A DNA stretch of 64,000 nt from Piezodorus guildinii (taxonomy: Eukaryota > Arthropoda > Insecta > Hemiptera > Pentatomidae): assembly GCA_023052935.1 (NCBI GenBank), contig CM041295.1, forward strand, positions 169,314,366 to 169,378,365, read 5' to 3'. Positions 10,451 to 21,358 of the stretch are shown piece by piece (positions within the stretch are counted from its first letter, which is position 1; each line of letters opens with the position of its first letter). A program made the translations under genes and the position numbers. The notes beneath the pieces were generated by a model that was not told the DNA's origin, did not search any database, and worked only from the letters and a program-made list of their open reading frames with translations.

Positions 10451-10600
10451 TCAATGGTTCTCAACAACCTTTTTTTCCCGGCCCCCTTCATTGAATCAGT
10501 ACAATGCTAAGTCCCCCCTTCGCGATCCGTTCATATGAAGAGGTGCTGAAAATACGAGATGCATTCGGGACAGACAAAAAAGCGGAATACTAGAATCTTA
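10451..10600 (+). mobile_element. Possible hAT-type terminal fragment
   Basis: CAATGGTTCTCAACAACC followed by a T run and CCCGGCCCCCTTCATTG resembles the ends of hAT-superfamily elements (CAGTGGTTCTCAACC type). It is cut off by LINE copy D at 10602. No opposite end was recognised, so this stays tentative. Confidence 0.4.
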
Positions 10601-10601
10601 T

Positions 10602-10910
10602 CCCGCGACGTTCTGTAAACATTTATACTGGAGTTCTAACACTAGTCAGATTCTTCACTCATTTACTGTATGCTTGAGTCTATTGCGCCCTAACTTAGCC
10701 TCCACTGGCTCACACTAGTGATGCGTCTGAGAGAGAGAAGCTGGGATCTCTTGGATTCCGCTTTTTTCTCCACAAGTGAAAGGAAAAGCCCAGTCTGGGG
10801 TCCCTTTAGACGTTGTATACATTGTATATAGTTATCGTTTTTTGTATGATGTTTATTTATTGGCCAACTTGGTATTTATCTCAATTATGGTTGTTTTTTT
10901 TATTATTTTA

Positions 10911-10977
<67 letters not shown>

Positions 10978-11106
10978 ATGTGAGTTTATCATTATTTTCT
11001 GTATATATTGTATAAATGTGGTCTCATATCACTATTACGATTATTCATTTTGAAACAAATTGTAATATCTATCAATAAATAAACATTAAAAAAAAAAAAA
11101 AAAAAA
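10602..11106 (+). mobile_element. LINE copy D: Jockey-type 3' UTR only, with expanded AT array
   Basis: Starts in the last codons of ORF2 (CGCGACGTTCTGTAAAC matches GCAACGTTTTGTAAAC at 6353) and continues through the 3' UTR to a poly-A tail at 11090-11106. It is severely 5'-truncated. Where copy B has GTATATATATGAATT, this copy has an (AT)n array at 10911-10979. No convincing TSD was found. Confidence 0.85.
10911..10979. repeat. (AT)n microsatellite inside LINE 3' UTR
   Basis: About 69 nt, grown from a four- or five-unit AT tract present in other copies of the same 3' UTR. Confidence 0.95.
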
Positions 11107-11409
11107 GAACCCTGTAATTGGGCCTTGAAGGGTATCAAGAATTCTGGAACTCCTTCATGAAAGAAGCTGGGGCTATAAAAAACTAAAAAGGTACAGTACT
11201 TTTATCCGTAGTCTTAGTAGGATGAATTATGGATAATGTAAAATCCAAGATGCATAAAATTCCTTTTTTTTCCCCACTACAGTGGTACTTACAAGTTCTA
11301 GAACTGAAGTTTATCCAAAGAAGATATAGCGATCTAAAGGATTTATCGTTCAGGTTATATTAGTCAATGGAGTGAACCTCCACAAACACAAGAACAGAAC
11401 TTTTCTTCA
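11107..11409. other. Unassigned interval
   Basis: No gene or repeat recognised. It may continue the element cut by LINE copy D, but I could not show this. Confidence 0.25.
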
Positions 11410-11548
11410 TATTTACAAATATCATGGATATATTATTATCCTTATATATTATATAGGATATATTAATATTTACAAATATCATGGATATATTATTATCCTT
11501 ATATATTATATAGGATATATTAATATTTATAAATATCAAGGATGCATA
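11410..11548. repeat. 57-bp tandem repeat, 2.4 units
   Basis: Two identical units (11410-11466 and 11467-11523) starting TATTTACAAATATCATGGAT, then a diverged partial unit. Open frames crossing it on both strands are by-products of the repeat. Confidence 0.9.
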
Positions 11549-11934
11549 TTGTCTGAGAAATTTAAATATTGCTCCGCCGTTGGTATTTAGCACCCAAGTG
11601 AGATGCCAAATATTCCGTCTTTTCACCTCAAACATAATGAAGAATGATACAAGAAGAAAGGAAATATTAAGCAGCCAAAAGATCTTTGTCCTCAAATTGA
11701 AGACAAGTCTTGAAAATTTATTATTCATTTGGAATTATCATAAATAGAATTCCAACGCTAATCCTATTCCAAAATATTAAACATTGTTTTCATCAAAGAA
11801 AATTATTTATTTTGCAAATAAATGTCACGGTTTCAAGACAGTGTGAGGTAATGGTTGAGTATGAAATGTTTGGAATGATCAATGAGACTCAAACATGGAT
11901 AAGTACATTGCTTAAATTTATATATATCTAGAAA
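11549..11934. other. Unassigned interval
   Basis: A 73-codon open frame at 11710-11931 has no recognisable features and is probably chance. Confidence 0.25.
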
Positions 11935-12215
11935 TTAAATTAAATCGTTTCCGCCAACTCCCAAAGCACACCACGGATTTTCATACGGTTTTCACTACCA
12001 TTGAGAGAATTCTTTCTTGGAGCTTTATCAATAAAGTACATAGAAATTGAGTTTTTCTATGAAAGGAATATTTCTTTAAACCTTTAATTTAAAATATATG
12101 ATTTCATCGAAAATTAAATTAATCCCTTTTTTTTCTACTTCAAATTTGTCTTCAACATTTAAATTAATTTTAACAAGGGAGGTAAGTGATAGTCGTGTGT
12201 TGTGAACACTACCAT
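11935..12215 (+). repeat. Rep-3 copy joined to Rep-1 right end
   Basis: 11935-12115 matches Rep-3 (GATTTTCATACGGTTTT, GAATTCTTTCTTGGAGC). 12120-12215 ends with the Rep-1 terminus GGGAGGTAAGTGATAGTCGT followed by GTGTTG. The same succession of Rep-3-like then Rep-1-like sequence at 7143-7390 suggests the two belong to one larger family with a variable front half. Confidence 0.5.
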
Positions 12216-12299
12216 TTTTAAATTTAAATAAAGAAAAAAATCAATTATTATTAAAAATATATCGGCATCGGCAGACTTTCATCTAAACAATAAAAGGTT

Positions 12300-12445
12300 T
12301 CGTTGGTTGGGCTGCCGATATCATACGTGACTGATAAGTTTCGATGGATTAGCAACGGATCGGACTCTCGTAATATTTTCCATGGGGTTGTTCAAGGAAT
12401 CGTCCTTGGGCCAATTTTTTTAAATATATAAATAAACCAATGCAA
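12300..12445 (+). pseudogene. Non-LTR reverse transcriptase scrap (motif B)
   Basis: One frame reads WISNGSDSR then HGVVQGIVLGPIFLNI, a stop, then INQC. This is the strand preceding motif B and motif B itself (GVxQGSxLGPxLF) of a LINE reverse transcriptase. Nothing else of the element remains nearby. Confidence 0.6.
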
Positions 12446-13419
12446 AACAATGAATTTAGAGGACAAAAGGGTACTAGTATCCTAACTTCTTATCGAATCA
12501 TTTGATAAATAGTTAAGAATGTATTTTTATTTGACAGTATCGAATTTATTAGCGTTGGTATTTACAATTTCAGAATGCCAATCATGATGATAACAATATC
12601 GGTACCTGAAACATACCAATTTCATTTATCTCTTTTTTATTAACCTACATTTGAAAATGGTATTATGTTTACGATGAAAACGTTTATATTATATTAAATA
12701 ATAAAAAATAGAAATTGTTATGTTAAACAATCACTTAAGTCCATACCCTTTTCGACACTTTGCATTATCTCCCAAAATGTTAGATAGTATCTTTTCTATT
12801 TTTTTTTAGTTTTTCAACGGTATATTATACGTCTATATTACAACAGTATACTTGAATATTTGAAGTCCAAAAATGTATCATGCATACAAAACAAACATAA
12901 AAAAACTAAGATGGGCAATTCAGTTGAGAGTTCCAAATCCTGAATTCATCAAAGGTAATATGAAACAAGAATATTCCATTTGGAATCACCGGGAAAAATA
13001 TCTTATTGTTAGCAATATATTTGAAATAGCCTGTCCCACATTCTTCTCTGCCGTTGAAAACTAATAGAAGACAGAAACACATATTTAAGAGCATTTTTAT
13101 CCTGAGACAGTAATGAAGATAAAATCTCCACAAGAAGATGGCCAAAACTCCAATCAAGTGTTATAATATAGATCAATTAATTCATATAATTATTTTTGTT
13201 TTATGATGGTTTTCTTTTTATTGCTGATTTAGTTATCATTTATTGTTAAACCGACAAGTACGATAACATTTCCAGAGACATGTGTTTAAAGTGAACTTTT
13301 CAATATTATATTAAACATATGTTATTAAATATAACTATGTTATTAAATAAATATTATTTTCAATATTAAACATATGTTTAACATATAAATATAATTCAAT
13401 TCAATTACTATTTTTATTT
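12446..13419. other. AT-rich interval with one Rep-1 scrap
   Basis: 12815-12870 carries the inverted Rep-1 block CAACGGTATATTATACGTCT. A 63-codon frame at 12873-13064 overlaps an equally long antisense frame and has no recognisable feature. The rest, including 13300-13400 with ATATGTTTAA repeats, is unassigned. Confidence 0.3.
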
Positions 13420-13860
13420 GTGAAAAACAAAAATAATCTATAAAAATATTTTTTAAGTTTTCTCATTTAGGAGGTTATCAATTTACTTCATATTTAAACA
13501 TTTACATGAATGCTGACTTGCGGAAATGATTAATCATTTTAAATCAATAAAATTAATAGTACTTTACATGAGTAAATTAATCAGATTTGGCATTTAAGCC
13601 CTGCTACACTTTTCTAATAAAGAAAATCTAAATGCAATTATTTTTTAAATAAAAGTAATTTAATTTTGTCATCAATATAGCTAGTATTGTTAAAATTGAT
13701 AGTTACAATTCTGAGGAAAGCACAACAAAGTGGAAAATGCACTGTATAATATCCCCTGTATAAAATGACCAATAGAACATTTTTCTATTTGTCTACTTAT
13801 TTATATCATACGCGTAATCTTGAATGTGTCTTTAACATTAAAGGGTCATATGAATGTTTC
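13420..13860 (-). repeat. Rep-1 copy, middle part, diverged
   Basis: In inverted order it carries TTTGGCATTTAAGCCCTGCT, the CATCAATATAGC block, GTGGAAAATGCACTGTATAA and ATCATACGCGTAATCTTG, which correspond to Rep-1 internal blocks in the copies at 17199-18113 and 24215-25065. Confidence 0.55.
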
Positions 13861-14741
13861 TTATAAAATAAAAATTTCATATATTTCTCAAATGTCAGAA
13901 AGCATTTTTTAAAACATGTGTTTATGTTTAATTTTGAAAACACGACATAGTGAGAACATTGGACAAAATATACTGGAAACATAAGAAAAAAAAAATGTAT
14001 CTAATATTATTTTCAATTCTGTTCTATGTGTATTATTTTATTGTTTATCCTATAATATAAAAAATTAAATAAGTTTAAATTATTGGATCTCATATTCTTC
14101 ACAAAAATATTCCTTGTTTTTTTTAAATGTATTTGATTACCGAGTAATAGTTTAAAATATGATGGGTTTGCGTTTTTGTTCTTTATCCGATACCGTCAAT
14201 TTTTCTGAACGAATTTCCCGCCTCACAGATCAGCCTTGTCGTAAATTTGAATAAATCGAAAATGAATATTTATCTCGAGATCTGATGAGAAAAAAATTGA
14301 GTAATAAAGACATACAACGTCCCCTATAATAGATGCCGATAGTTGGGAATAAAAAATATAATGCCATTCCATAAGAAAGAAATAGGCTTTTGAAAGCGAT
14401 GCTTGTTTCCCGTTCAGAAATAAATTAACAGTAATTGAAAACCGTTATAATGCTGGTGGCAGCGCTACACTTTTTCTGGTCCGAGGAAAGCACTTTTTTT
14501 TGGAGAAAGCAGTAGAAACAAAAATGTAGAGGTATTTTGAGGGCATTAAAGATGCGACATTTTATTCGTACGTGCTTTGATGATTCTACAATTAATTATC
14601 AAGCGCTCATTAAATAATCAATGAGAAATAGTTTAATAATTTTAATCGAAGGGTTATTTTTACTGTCTTTTATAGAAAGAAGAAACTTTGCCTAATAGGA
14701 TAGAATATTTAATGAAATCATATCATGATTATTAAGTTAAT
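13861..14741. other. Unassigned AT-rich interval
   Basis: 14160-14480 is less AT-rich and looks single copy. No coding or RNA feature seen. Confidence 0.25.
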
Positions 14742-14743
14742 TA

Positions 14744-15752
14744 CAGTAAGTGTCAAAAGTATTCGGAATTCGTATTTCTTTTCAATTAATACTTATTTTT
14801 CACAACTATTGATTTATATAATTATTTTTAACTGATAAATCTTTAAAATAGACTCTCGTAAAGCAAAATCACTAACCAGAAAACTAAGAAATATATTATT
14901 TTTAAAAATATTCGATTAATAATCTAGAATTACAAGATGGTTCAGTGTCAAACGTGGCAATCGTAATATGCTGTTGCTTAATTCTTTTAATTGTTCATAT
15001 CCTTATGAAAATAAAAACATGGGAAAAGAAATCCGGAAAAAATCATTCATCAGGCAAGGCATTAAATAATAGAACAGGCTGAATGTTGGCAACATTTCTT
15101 TAAAAGGAGGTCGATGAATTTTAATGTTTACATATGATTCTCATACCAAAGTAAATGGTTCCTATGGAAGAATTTTGATTTGGAGAAAACCAAATTAAAT
15201 AAAATAAGTGTGATAGTAAAACACGTTAAGCGGTGAGTGATGGTTAGTGCTGTTTTCTTTGAAAGAGGTTGATAAGTTTGGATTTCTGGGCAGATTTGTT
15301 ATTATTATTAATAGATTATTAATAGATTTGTGTAATTTTTCAGTATAAAAGGCCAGAATTAAAAGTAGAAGATTAATGACGAATATATCAAAATTTTCAA
15401 CAAAAGCACGACTTTGATACATCTATTCAGATTTGGTTACAGCGCAGTTTTTCTGCAAGTATTAAAAATCCCTCATCCATCACGTCTTTTACATTAAATT
15501 AACTATTTGTGGGCCTCTCTAAAATGTAAAATCGGGAAATACTATATTCAAAATGAGAATGAGCTCACGAACAATAAGTGCTTGAGTGGACAATAAATCA
15601 CAACAAACAATTCATTAATTAGTTAGACCAATTCCTAAAGTGGTACTATGTATGGTTATACGAAAAGATTTAGCAAATATAAGTTTATATAAAATTACTG
15701 CATTAATATAACTAGGAAACAACGTAATTCCGAATGCTTTTGACACTTATAT
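14744..15752. mobile_element. Tc1/mariner-like element, decayed
   Basis: The left end CAGTAAGTGTCAAAAGTATT follows a TA dinucleotide (14742-14743). The right end at 15721-15752 is its inverted partner (AATGCTTTTGACACTTAT), diverged over the last four bases. The CAGT start, TA target and TGTCAAAAGTATTCGGAA sequence are typical of Tc1-like inverted repeats. The interior of about 0.95 kb shows no intact transposase. The 75-codon minus-strand frame at 15195-15422 has no DDE motif I can place. Confidence 0.6.
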
Positions 15753-16084
15753 TCTAACATTTGGTAAATGAACGTTCAAAAAGTAAAAATAAAATGATGA
15801 ATAAAAAGGAATGGTTTTAGCTGTTATATTATAATTATTGTTTATGTAATGGATTATTAACATCTGTACAATTATCAATATGTTTTTGTACGATGGTTAT
15901 AGTTTTGTATAAGCATGTTGAATAAAGGTGATAACACTTACAAATATCTTTAATCATGCTAAAAAGACACAACATCTTCTAACATTATAAATGGGTATCA
16001 ACTCTTTAAAAAGAGAAAAGTTAAAAGCAGGTAAATTACACAATGAGAGTGAATCCAGAATACTTTTAAAACATATTGTATATT
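15753..16084. other. Unassigned AT-rich interval
   Basis: No gene or repeat seen. Confidence 0.25.
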
Positions 16085-16320
16085 TGATAAGAATAGTAAT
16101 ATAGATGTATAATATGCTTTTGGAAAGCTAAATATTTGAGAAAAAAATTGGTGTAAAGGGATGATTAGGGCATAACCTTAAGTTATTGTTGTAAATAACA
16201 ATTTTATTTTATTCATTTCCAAGGGAACTGGATATAATTCTTTAAACTTTTTCAACTCTAACTTTATTTTATAGTTCTTAAATGGATTTCAAATAACGAG
16301 GTAAGTGAAAGTCCCGACAA
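16085..16320 (+). repeat. Rep-1 fragment, right end, diverged
   Basis: Contains the blocks AATAGTAATATAGATGTATA, TTTGGAAAGCTAAATATT and the terminal ACGAGGTAAGTGAAAGTC. Confidence 0.55.
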
Positions 16321-17015
16321 CTGAATTTTTAATTAATTATTCCTCAACTTTGCTTCATTATAATCTTTATTGATATCGTTTTTATAAATTATTAAACGAT
16401 TTTATACACCAACAAACACAAATATAAAACTTTGTGTAAATATAATATAAGGCTGCTGTTTCCAAAATTAAAAAAAATCGCCACAAGGAATTGTTAATAA
16501 AACAAGATCCGAGACCTTCATAGTTGGTTTTCGCGAAACAGTAGCAGGATAAATTGTCCCGTTACTAATGTGTAATGTTATTCAAAATAGGTCGATGTGG
16601 GGAATGCGCTTCAGATCGGTCAAGATTCATTTGTACGACAGGTAAATCAAAAAACCAATCGAACAGAACAAACATTCTTATCTAAAAGCTCCATGAATGC
16701 ATTATTCATACCAGGGAAGTTGAGATTATCCCGGAGGGGCAATAGATTCTTATCAAAGACATGGAGCCCGTTATCAAAAGGGAACGCTATGCAATTACCC
16801 TACTCGCAATGACTAAAAAATGAGCTTAAAACGTGAGCATTCTGCGCGCAATGCCGTTCCTTGAACCCTTTGTCAATCCAGATATGACGGATTCAAGATC
16901 AGATATAGGGGCCATCATTCAGTCCCATAAGGATCTCATAAATAAATTTCCATTGAAGGATATCAGATAAAATGGTTATTTTTTCGAAGCGACATAACTA
17001 AAGGTGCTATAAAGG
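16321..17015. other. Single-copy-looking interval
   Basis: 16480-16980 is less AT-rich than its surroundings and does not match the other repeats here. A 71-codon frame at 16597-16812 has no recognisable domain. It may be host intergenic DNA or an old unrecognised element. Confidence 0.3.
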
Positions 17016-17019
17016 AAAA

Positions 17020-17025
17020 TATATA

Positions 17026-17074
<49 letters not shown>
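17020..17074. repeat. (AT)n microsatellite
   Basis: About 55 nt of AT units with one small interruption. Confidence 0.95.
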
Positions 17075-17077
<3 letters not shown>

Positions 17078-18222
17078 GTTATTTAAGCCCTGTCAGGGTA
17101 TTTCAATGAAAATAAAACCTACATGATATTAAACCCCATTAAATTTTACCTCAAACTGATAAATATATTTAAAACGGTTTTTGAGAAAATAGTAAAAAAT
17201 CTGGTGGGGCAACACACGACTTTCACTTACCTCGATTTTTAAAATCAATGAAAGAATTTTCAAATACAGTTAGAGATAAAAATACGTGAAACTATTAAGG
17301 AATTAATCAAATTGAATTTATATATAAACATGTGTTTTATTAAAAAATCTATTATATTATTATCTAAAATAATCAGTTAGTTATATCTTCTTCTCATCAC
17401 TCTCTATTAACTTCTAAAAGCTTGTGTATGAGATGATATTTTTTCTAAAATCTTTAGCTTTCCAACGGTATATCATACATGTATATTACTGCTCTTATGT
17501 TCAAAAACGAAAAATTTCATTAAAAATATATTTTTTCTGTTTTCTCCTTTAGTTGGGTATCGAATTTATTCAATTTATATATTTACCTGTTTTTCATCAG
17601 CGCTAACAAGATAATCTAGTTATTATTATTGAATCTAAAAAATTAAAGGTACTTTAGAGGAAGAAAATTTAAAATATCGGCATTTAAGCCCTGTCAGACC
17701 ATTTTTATCCAAATAAAACCTACATGATATTAAAGCCCATTTAATTTTACATCGATATAGCGAGTTTAATCAAAATCGTCGGAACCGTTTTTGAGAAAAT
17801 CGAAAAAAGGTGCAAAATGCATAGTATAAAGTGCCTCTTCTGGTAAGCTCATTTTGATGAAAAAAGTTTTGTCACGTCTCGAGCGTATAGTTGTCTTAAA
17901 TATGAAATTTCAGTTTCATAGGACTTACCGTTTCCGCCCGGGAGTTACCACACCACACACACACACAGACACACACACACACACACAGACCTTTTTGCGG
18001 GATTTGGTTATTTAGACTCAGGGGACCCTAAAACGTGTATTTCCGTTGAAAACTGGAATTCGAAAATTTTCACGATCGCAATACTTTCCTTACTATATAT
18101 AGTAAGTGAAAGTAAAAAGGGGTCATGGTATAAAGTGGCACTTCTAGTTCGTGGAATTAGCTAAAAAAGTTGATATTACATTCCTTACATATACCTATCT
18201 TAAATATATCGTAAAAGTTTTT
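17075..18222 (-). repeat. Older Rep-1 copy split by a younger Rep-1 copy
   Basis: 17075-17198 holds inverted Rep-1 middle blocks (TTTAAGCCCTGTCAGGGTAT to GTTTTTGAGAAAATAGT). The sequence resumes after the younger insertion at 18119-18222 (GTCATGGTATAAAGTGGCAC onwards), exactly where the next Rep-1 block is expected. The break lies in a run of A. Confidence 0.75.
17199..18113 (-). mobile_element. Rep-1, complete younger copy
   Basis: A 0.9-kb non-coding unit. On the minus strand it starts ACTTTCACTTACTATATATA, then GGAAAGTATTGCGATCGTGA, a (TG)n stretch (CA on the plus strand at 17950-17990), the internal blocks, and ends GGTAAGTGAAAGTCGTGTGT plus TGCCCCACCAGA. The two ends share the inverted 13-mer ACTTTCACTTACC / GGTAAGTGAAAGT, offset by about 20 nt from the right terminus. 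It is flanked by A5-A6 on both sides, consistent with a short homopolymer TSD. No ORF. Superfamily not determined. Confidence 0.75.
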
Positions 18223-18249
18223 ACTTTCATTTACTTAAATATGAAATAT

Positions 18250-18260
18250 ACATATATAAT
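18250..18260 (-). repeat. TSD of RTE-type LINE 1 (3' side)
   Basis: ACATATATAAT, repeated exactly at 21348-21358. Confidence 0.8.
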
Positions 18261-18274
18261 CTATCTGCGTGGCT

Positions 18275-20118
18275 CTACCACCGTTGGTGGGTCTTGGCTT
18301 CCTCAATGAGCCGCCGCCATTCTGTCCGATTCTGTGCTGCCGCTCTCCAATTCCTGACTCGCAACAGGCTCCATGCGTCCGCCGCCACTCCGTCAATCCA
18401 TCGCAGCCTTGGCCTACCGGTTCGTCGGGTACTGTGAATGGGGGTTTCCAAAGCTCTTTTGGGCAGTTCTTCCCCTCGCATCCTTGTGACATGGCCAGCC
18501 CAACTGAGCCTTCCCAGCTTTATAAATTTAAGAATATCCATTTCTCCAAAAAGGTCATGAAGTTCCCTATTCCTCCTAATTCTCCATCTCTCAAAGGGCC
18601 AAATATTCTCCTCAAGATTTTTCTTTCGAAGGTTAGCAGGCTATTTCCATTTTTCACTGAGATGGTCCAGGTCTGAGAAGCGTAGGTAAGAACAGGACGA
18701 ATTAAGATTTTATAAATGACCAGTTTGGTACCCCTAGCAATAGACATGCTGCGGAGAGTGTTCAGCAAGGCGTAATAGGCCCTGTTAGCCGCTACCAGTC
18801 TTTCCCTTACTTCAGCAGAGACATCGTTAGCTGGTGTCACTAAGGATCCCAAATACGCGAATTCGTTGACCCTTTGGAATGTGTAAGTTCCTCCTCGTCA
18901 CCAGCCCCTGTGTACATATATTTGGTCTTCTCCTCGTTTATGGCCAAGCCCATAGCTGAACCAGTTTCTATGATATTTTCAAATGATTCTACCAACGCCG
19001 GTCGGGTCCTGGCCACGATATCCAGACCGTCAGCATATGCCAATATTTGTACACTCCGGGTGAAGATCGTGTGACTTGTCTGGATTCCTGAGTCCCGTAC
19101 AACTTTCTCCAGTGCAAGATTGAAGAGCAAACAAGCCAGCTCATCCCCTTGTCTTAATCCTTTATTTGAAGGAAATGGATCTGAGCAGTCACACTGGACC
19201 CTTACCTGGCACTTCACATCTTTCATTGTCAACATCACGAGATGTATTAGTTTCCTTGAAATGTCCATCTCTCTCAACGCCTCATACAGCTTAGGTCTTT
19301 TGATGCTGTCATACGCACTTTTAAAGTCGACAAACAGATGGTGTGTAGGGATTTTATATTCATGCCCTCGTTTAAAAATCGTTCTCAGGGTAAAGATTTG
19401 GTCTACAGTGGATCTGCCTCTTCGGAAACCAGCCTGATATTTTCCGATCTCTCGCTCCGCGAATGGGACAAGTCTGCTGAAAAGGATATTTGAGAGGATC
19501 TTGTAGGCATAAGACAACAAGGATATGCCACGATAGTTTGCGCAATTAAATTGATCTCCTTTCTTATGGAGAGGGCATATAATAGCATTAGTCCATTGTC
19601 GTGGCAATCTTTCCTGGTTCCAAATTGACAAGACTATGTCAGACAGTGCTCAATGCAATTCTTCTCCCCCATATTTAAATAACTCGGCTGGCAATCCATC
19701 CGGTCCTTGTGCCTTATTGTTTTTCATGCGAAGGATTACATCCATTACATTCTCAAAGTGGGGTTTCTATATCCTCCAAAACCGCTTCTTCATTAATCAG
19801 CAATTGGAAGTGTCTAGCCCAGCGCTCTAGAATGTCAGGCTTATTGGTAAGGAGTGTCCCATCTTCTTTCTTGCATGCTCGAATCCTTGGCCTAAAGATC
19901 GCACGTCCGCTGTTTCCCTTCTGGAAGAATTTCCTGCTTTCCTTTACATTCCAATATGCCTCTATATCCTCCAGCTCTTTCCTCTCCCATGCTCTCTTCT
20001 TACACCTAAAAAGTTTCTTCTCTATTCTTCTCCTGTTCCTATATTCCTCCGAGGCTCTCCTGGTGAAGCGCTTATTTATCATGTTTCGGTACGCTTCGTT
20101 CTTCGCATTACTAATCAC
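18275..20118 (-). pseudogene. RTE-type LINE 1: linker, reverse transcriptase and C-terminus, broken
   Basis: Three frames in series. 20118-19753 is the linker. 19631-18840 is the reverse transcriptase with HKKGD, NYRGISLLS, YQAGFRRGRSTVDQI, FVDFKSAYDSI (motif A) and GLRQGDELACLLFNLALE (motif B). Motif C reads AYADG instead of AYADD, so the second catalytic aspartate is lost (GAC GGT at about 19030-19035). Frameshifts near 18845 and 18535 separate the thumb and the RRTGRPRLRWIDGV end. Inactive by both frameshift and active-site change. Confidence 0.85.
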
Positions 20119-20140
20119 TTTGCATTCCTCATCAAACCAT

Positions 20141-20987
20141 TTACCTCATACCCTCAAGATTCTTCCTCCCAAGGACTTGCTCTGCAGCGCCGTCAAAGGC
20201 CTTCTCTAATTGATTCCAAACATCTTGTATATCTTTAACTTCAGCCACTCTGAGTCCGTCTCTCACCAATTCTTCCGTTTTCCGTTGGTACGCGAGGCAG
20301 TTTTCTGGCTCCTTCAATTTTCCGATGTTCCACCTTTTAAATCTTTCTGTCCTGTGGATCCTGATGGTGGCAATCCTCGCTCTGATTCTTGATATTACAA
20401 GGTAATGGTCAGAGTCAACGTTGGCTCCTCTGTAAGTCCTGGTACTGAGGAGGTTGGATTTGTGACGAGCACTGATCAAAATGGGGTCAATCTGGTTTTG
20501 GGTAATGCCATCGGGTGATCTCCATGTAGCCTTGTGAATCCGTCGTCCCGGGAACAGAGTACTCCCCACTGCTAAATTTCTGGACGCAGAGAAGTCGATA
20601 ACCCTCCTGCCATTTTCATTACTTCGCTCATGCAAACTGTATGAGCCAATCGTGGACCTGTATTCATCTTCCTTACCAATCTTAGCATTGAAATCTCCCA
20701 GTAGGATTTTGATATCAGCAAAGCCGATCATTAATAGGATTGAATCCAATAATTCGTTGCCTCATCTAACCTCTCACTACGAACCCAGTGCCAAATGTAT
20801 GGTTTCTATCATGGCAGCTATAGTAAATTGTGTGGGATTTTTTCTCCAACATCCCATGGCTGGTCCAGCGAATCTCCTGAATAGCGGTAATGTCAAGTCT
20901 GTATTTGTCTAGCTCTGAAAGTAGTATTTGAAGTCCGCCTGGTCTATACAAAGTCAGTACGTTCCATAATCCCAATCTAAATTCCAT
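20141..20987 (-). pseudogene. RTE-type LINE 1 endonuclease, deleted
   Basis: 20987-20766 starts MEFRLGLWNVLTLYRPGG and contains the catalytic-Glu motif QEIRW. 20749-20141 continues with LLGDFNAKIG (D and N of the active site), a TQNQIDPIL segment and VDSDHYLV (catalytic SDH). About 50-90 residues that usually lie between the QEIRW half and GDFNAK are missing, with stops at the junction near 20755. The endonuclease nicks target DNA in target-primed reverse transcription; this copy cannot fold normally. Confidence 0.85.
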
Positions 20988-21347
20988 TTGACGATTTCCG
21001 TGTTTATTGCCATGTGATCTGCCGGCTATTTCTCTTTGAAGGTTTCAGGATGAAACATTTTCAGAGGTAAGGGTTATCAGCCCTCGTCCTCCTAGTCAGG
21101 TGGAGGGGCTGCCTCCTCAGAGCCTCCTGACAGGCTCTTGGGCGAGTTGCCTGACTCTAGCCTCCCTCATCAGTCCCGAGCCGACCGAAGAGGCGTTTCC
21201 CGCCTGCGGCACGAGGAGCCACCAGAACAACTCTTGTTGTTACTTTCACTTCGTCACCCTAGGGGGCTGGCCATCATTGGGTGATTCCACTACTTACCAG
21301 AGGAGGGGTCTCTGGCTAGTTCCAACCATCGGCAGGCTTATACTATT

Positions 21348-21358
21348 ACATATATAAT
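21348..21358 (-). repeat. TSD of RTE-type LINE 1 (5' side)
   Basis: ACATATATAAT, identical to 18250-18260. Confidence 0.8.

Larger units (their letters stand above)
18261..21347 (-). mobile_element. RTE-type non-LTR retrotransposon 1, near full length, inactive
   Basis: A 3.09-kb element on the minus strand, bounded by an 11-bp TSD. It has one ORF's worth of coding remnants: an APE-type endonuclease, a linker, a reverse transcriptase and the C-terminal LSWAGHVTRM...GRPRLRW region usual in RTE-like and related arthropod elements. There is no poly-A tail. A GC-richer 5' leader occupies 21000-21347. The clade is inferred from the single-ORF layout, the QEIRW and KKGD signatures and the size of about 3 kb. 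Confidence 0.85.

Noticed and set aside
10776..11015. 79-codon open frame rich in Ile-Tyr
   Set aside because: It is a translation of the (AT)n array in LINE copy D. The same applies to frames at 31456-31647 and 39076-39279.
12873..13064. 63-codon frame with an overlapping antisense frame
   Set aside because: Both strands open over the same bases with no similarity; probably chance.
16597..16812. 71-codon frame in single-copy-looking DNA
   Set aside because: No recognisable domain, no splice or start context, length within chance expectation.
19120..20209. Plus-strand frames opposite the RTE-type LINE
   Set aside because: They are antisense shadows of the minus-strand endonuclease-reverse transcriptase remnants.
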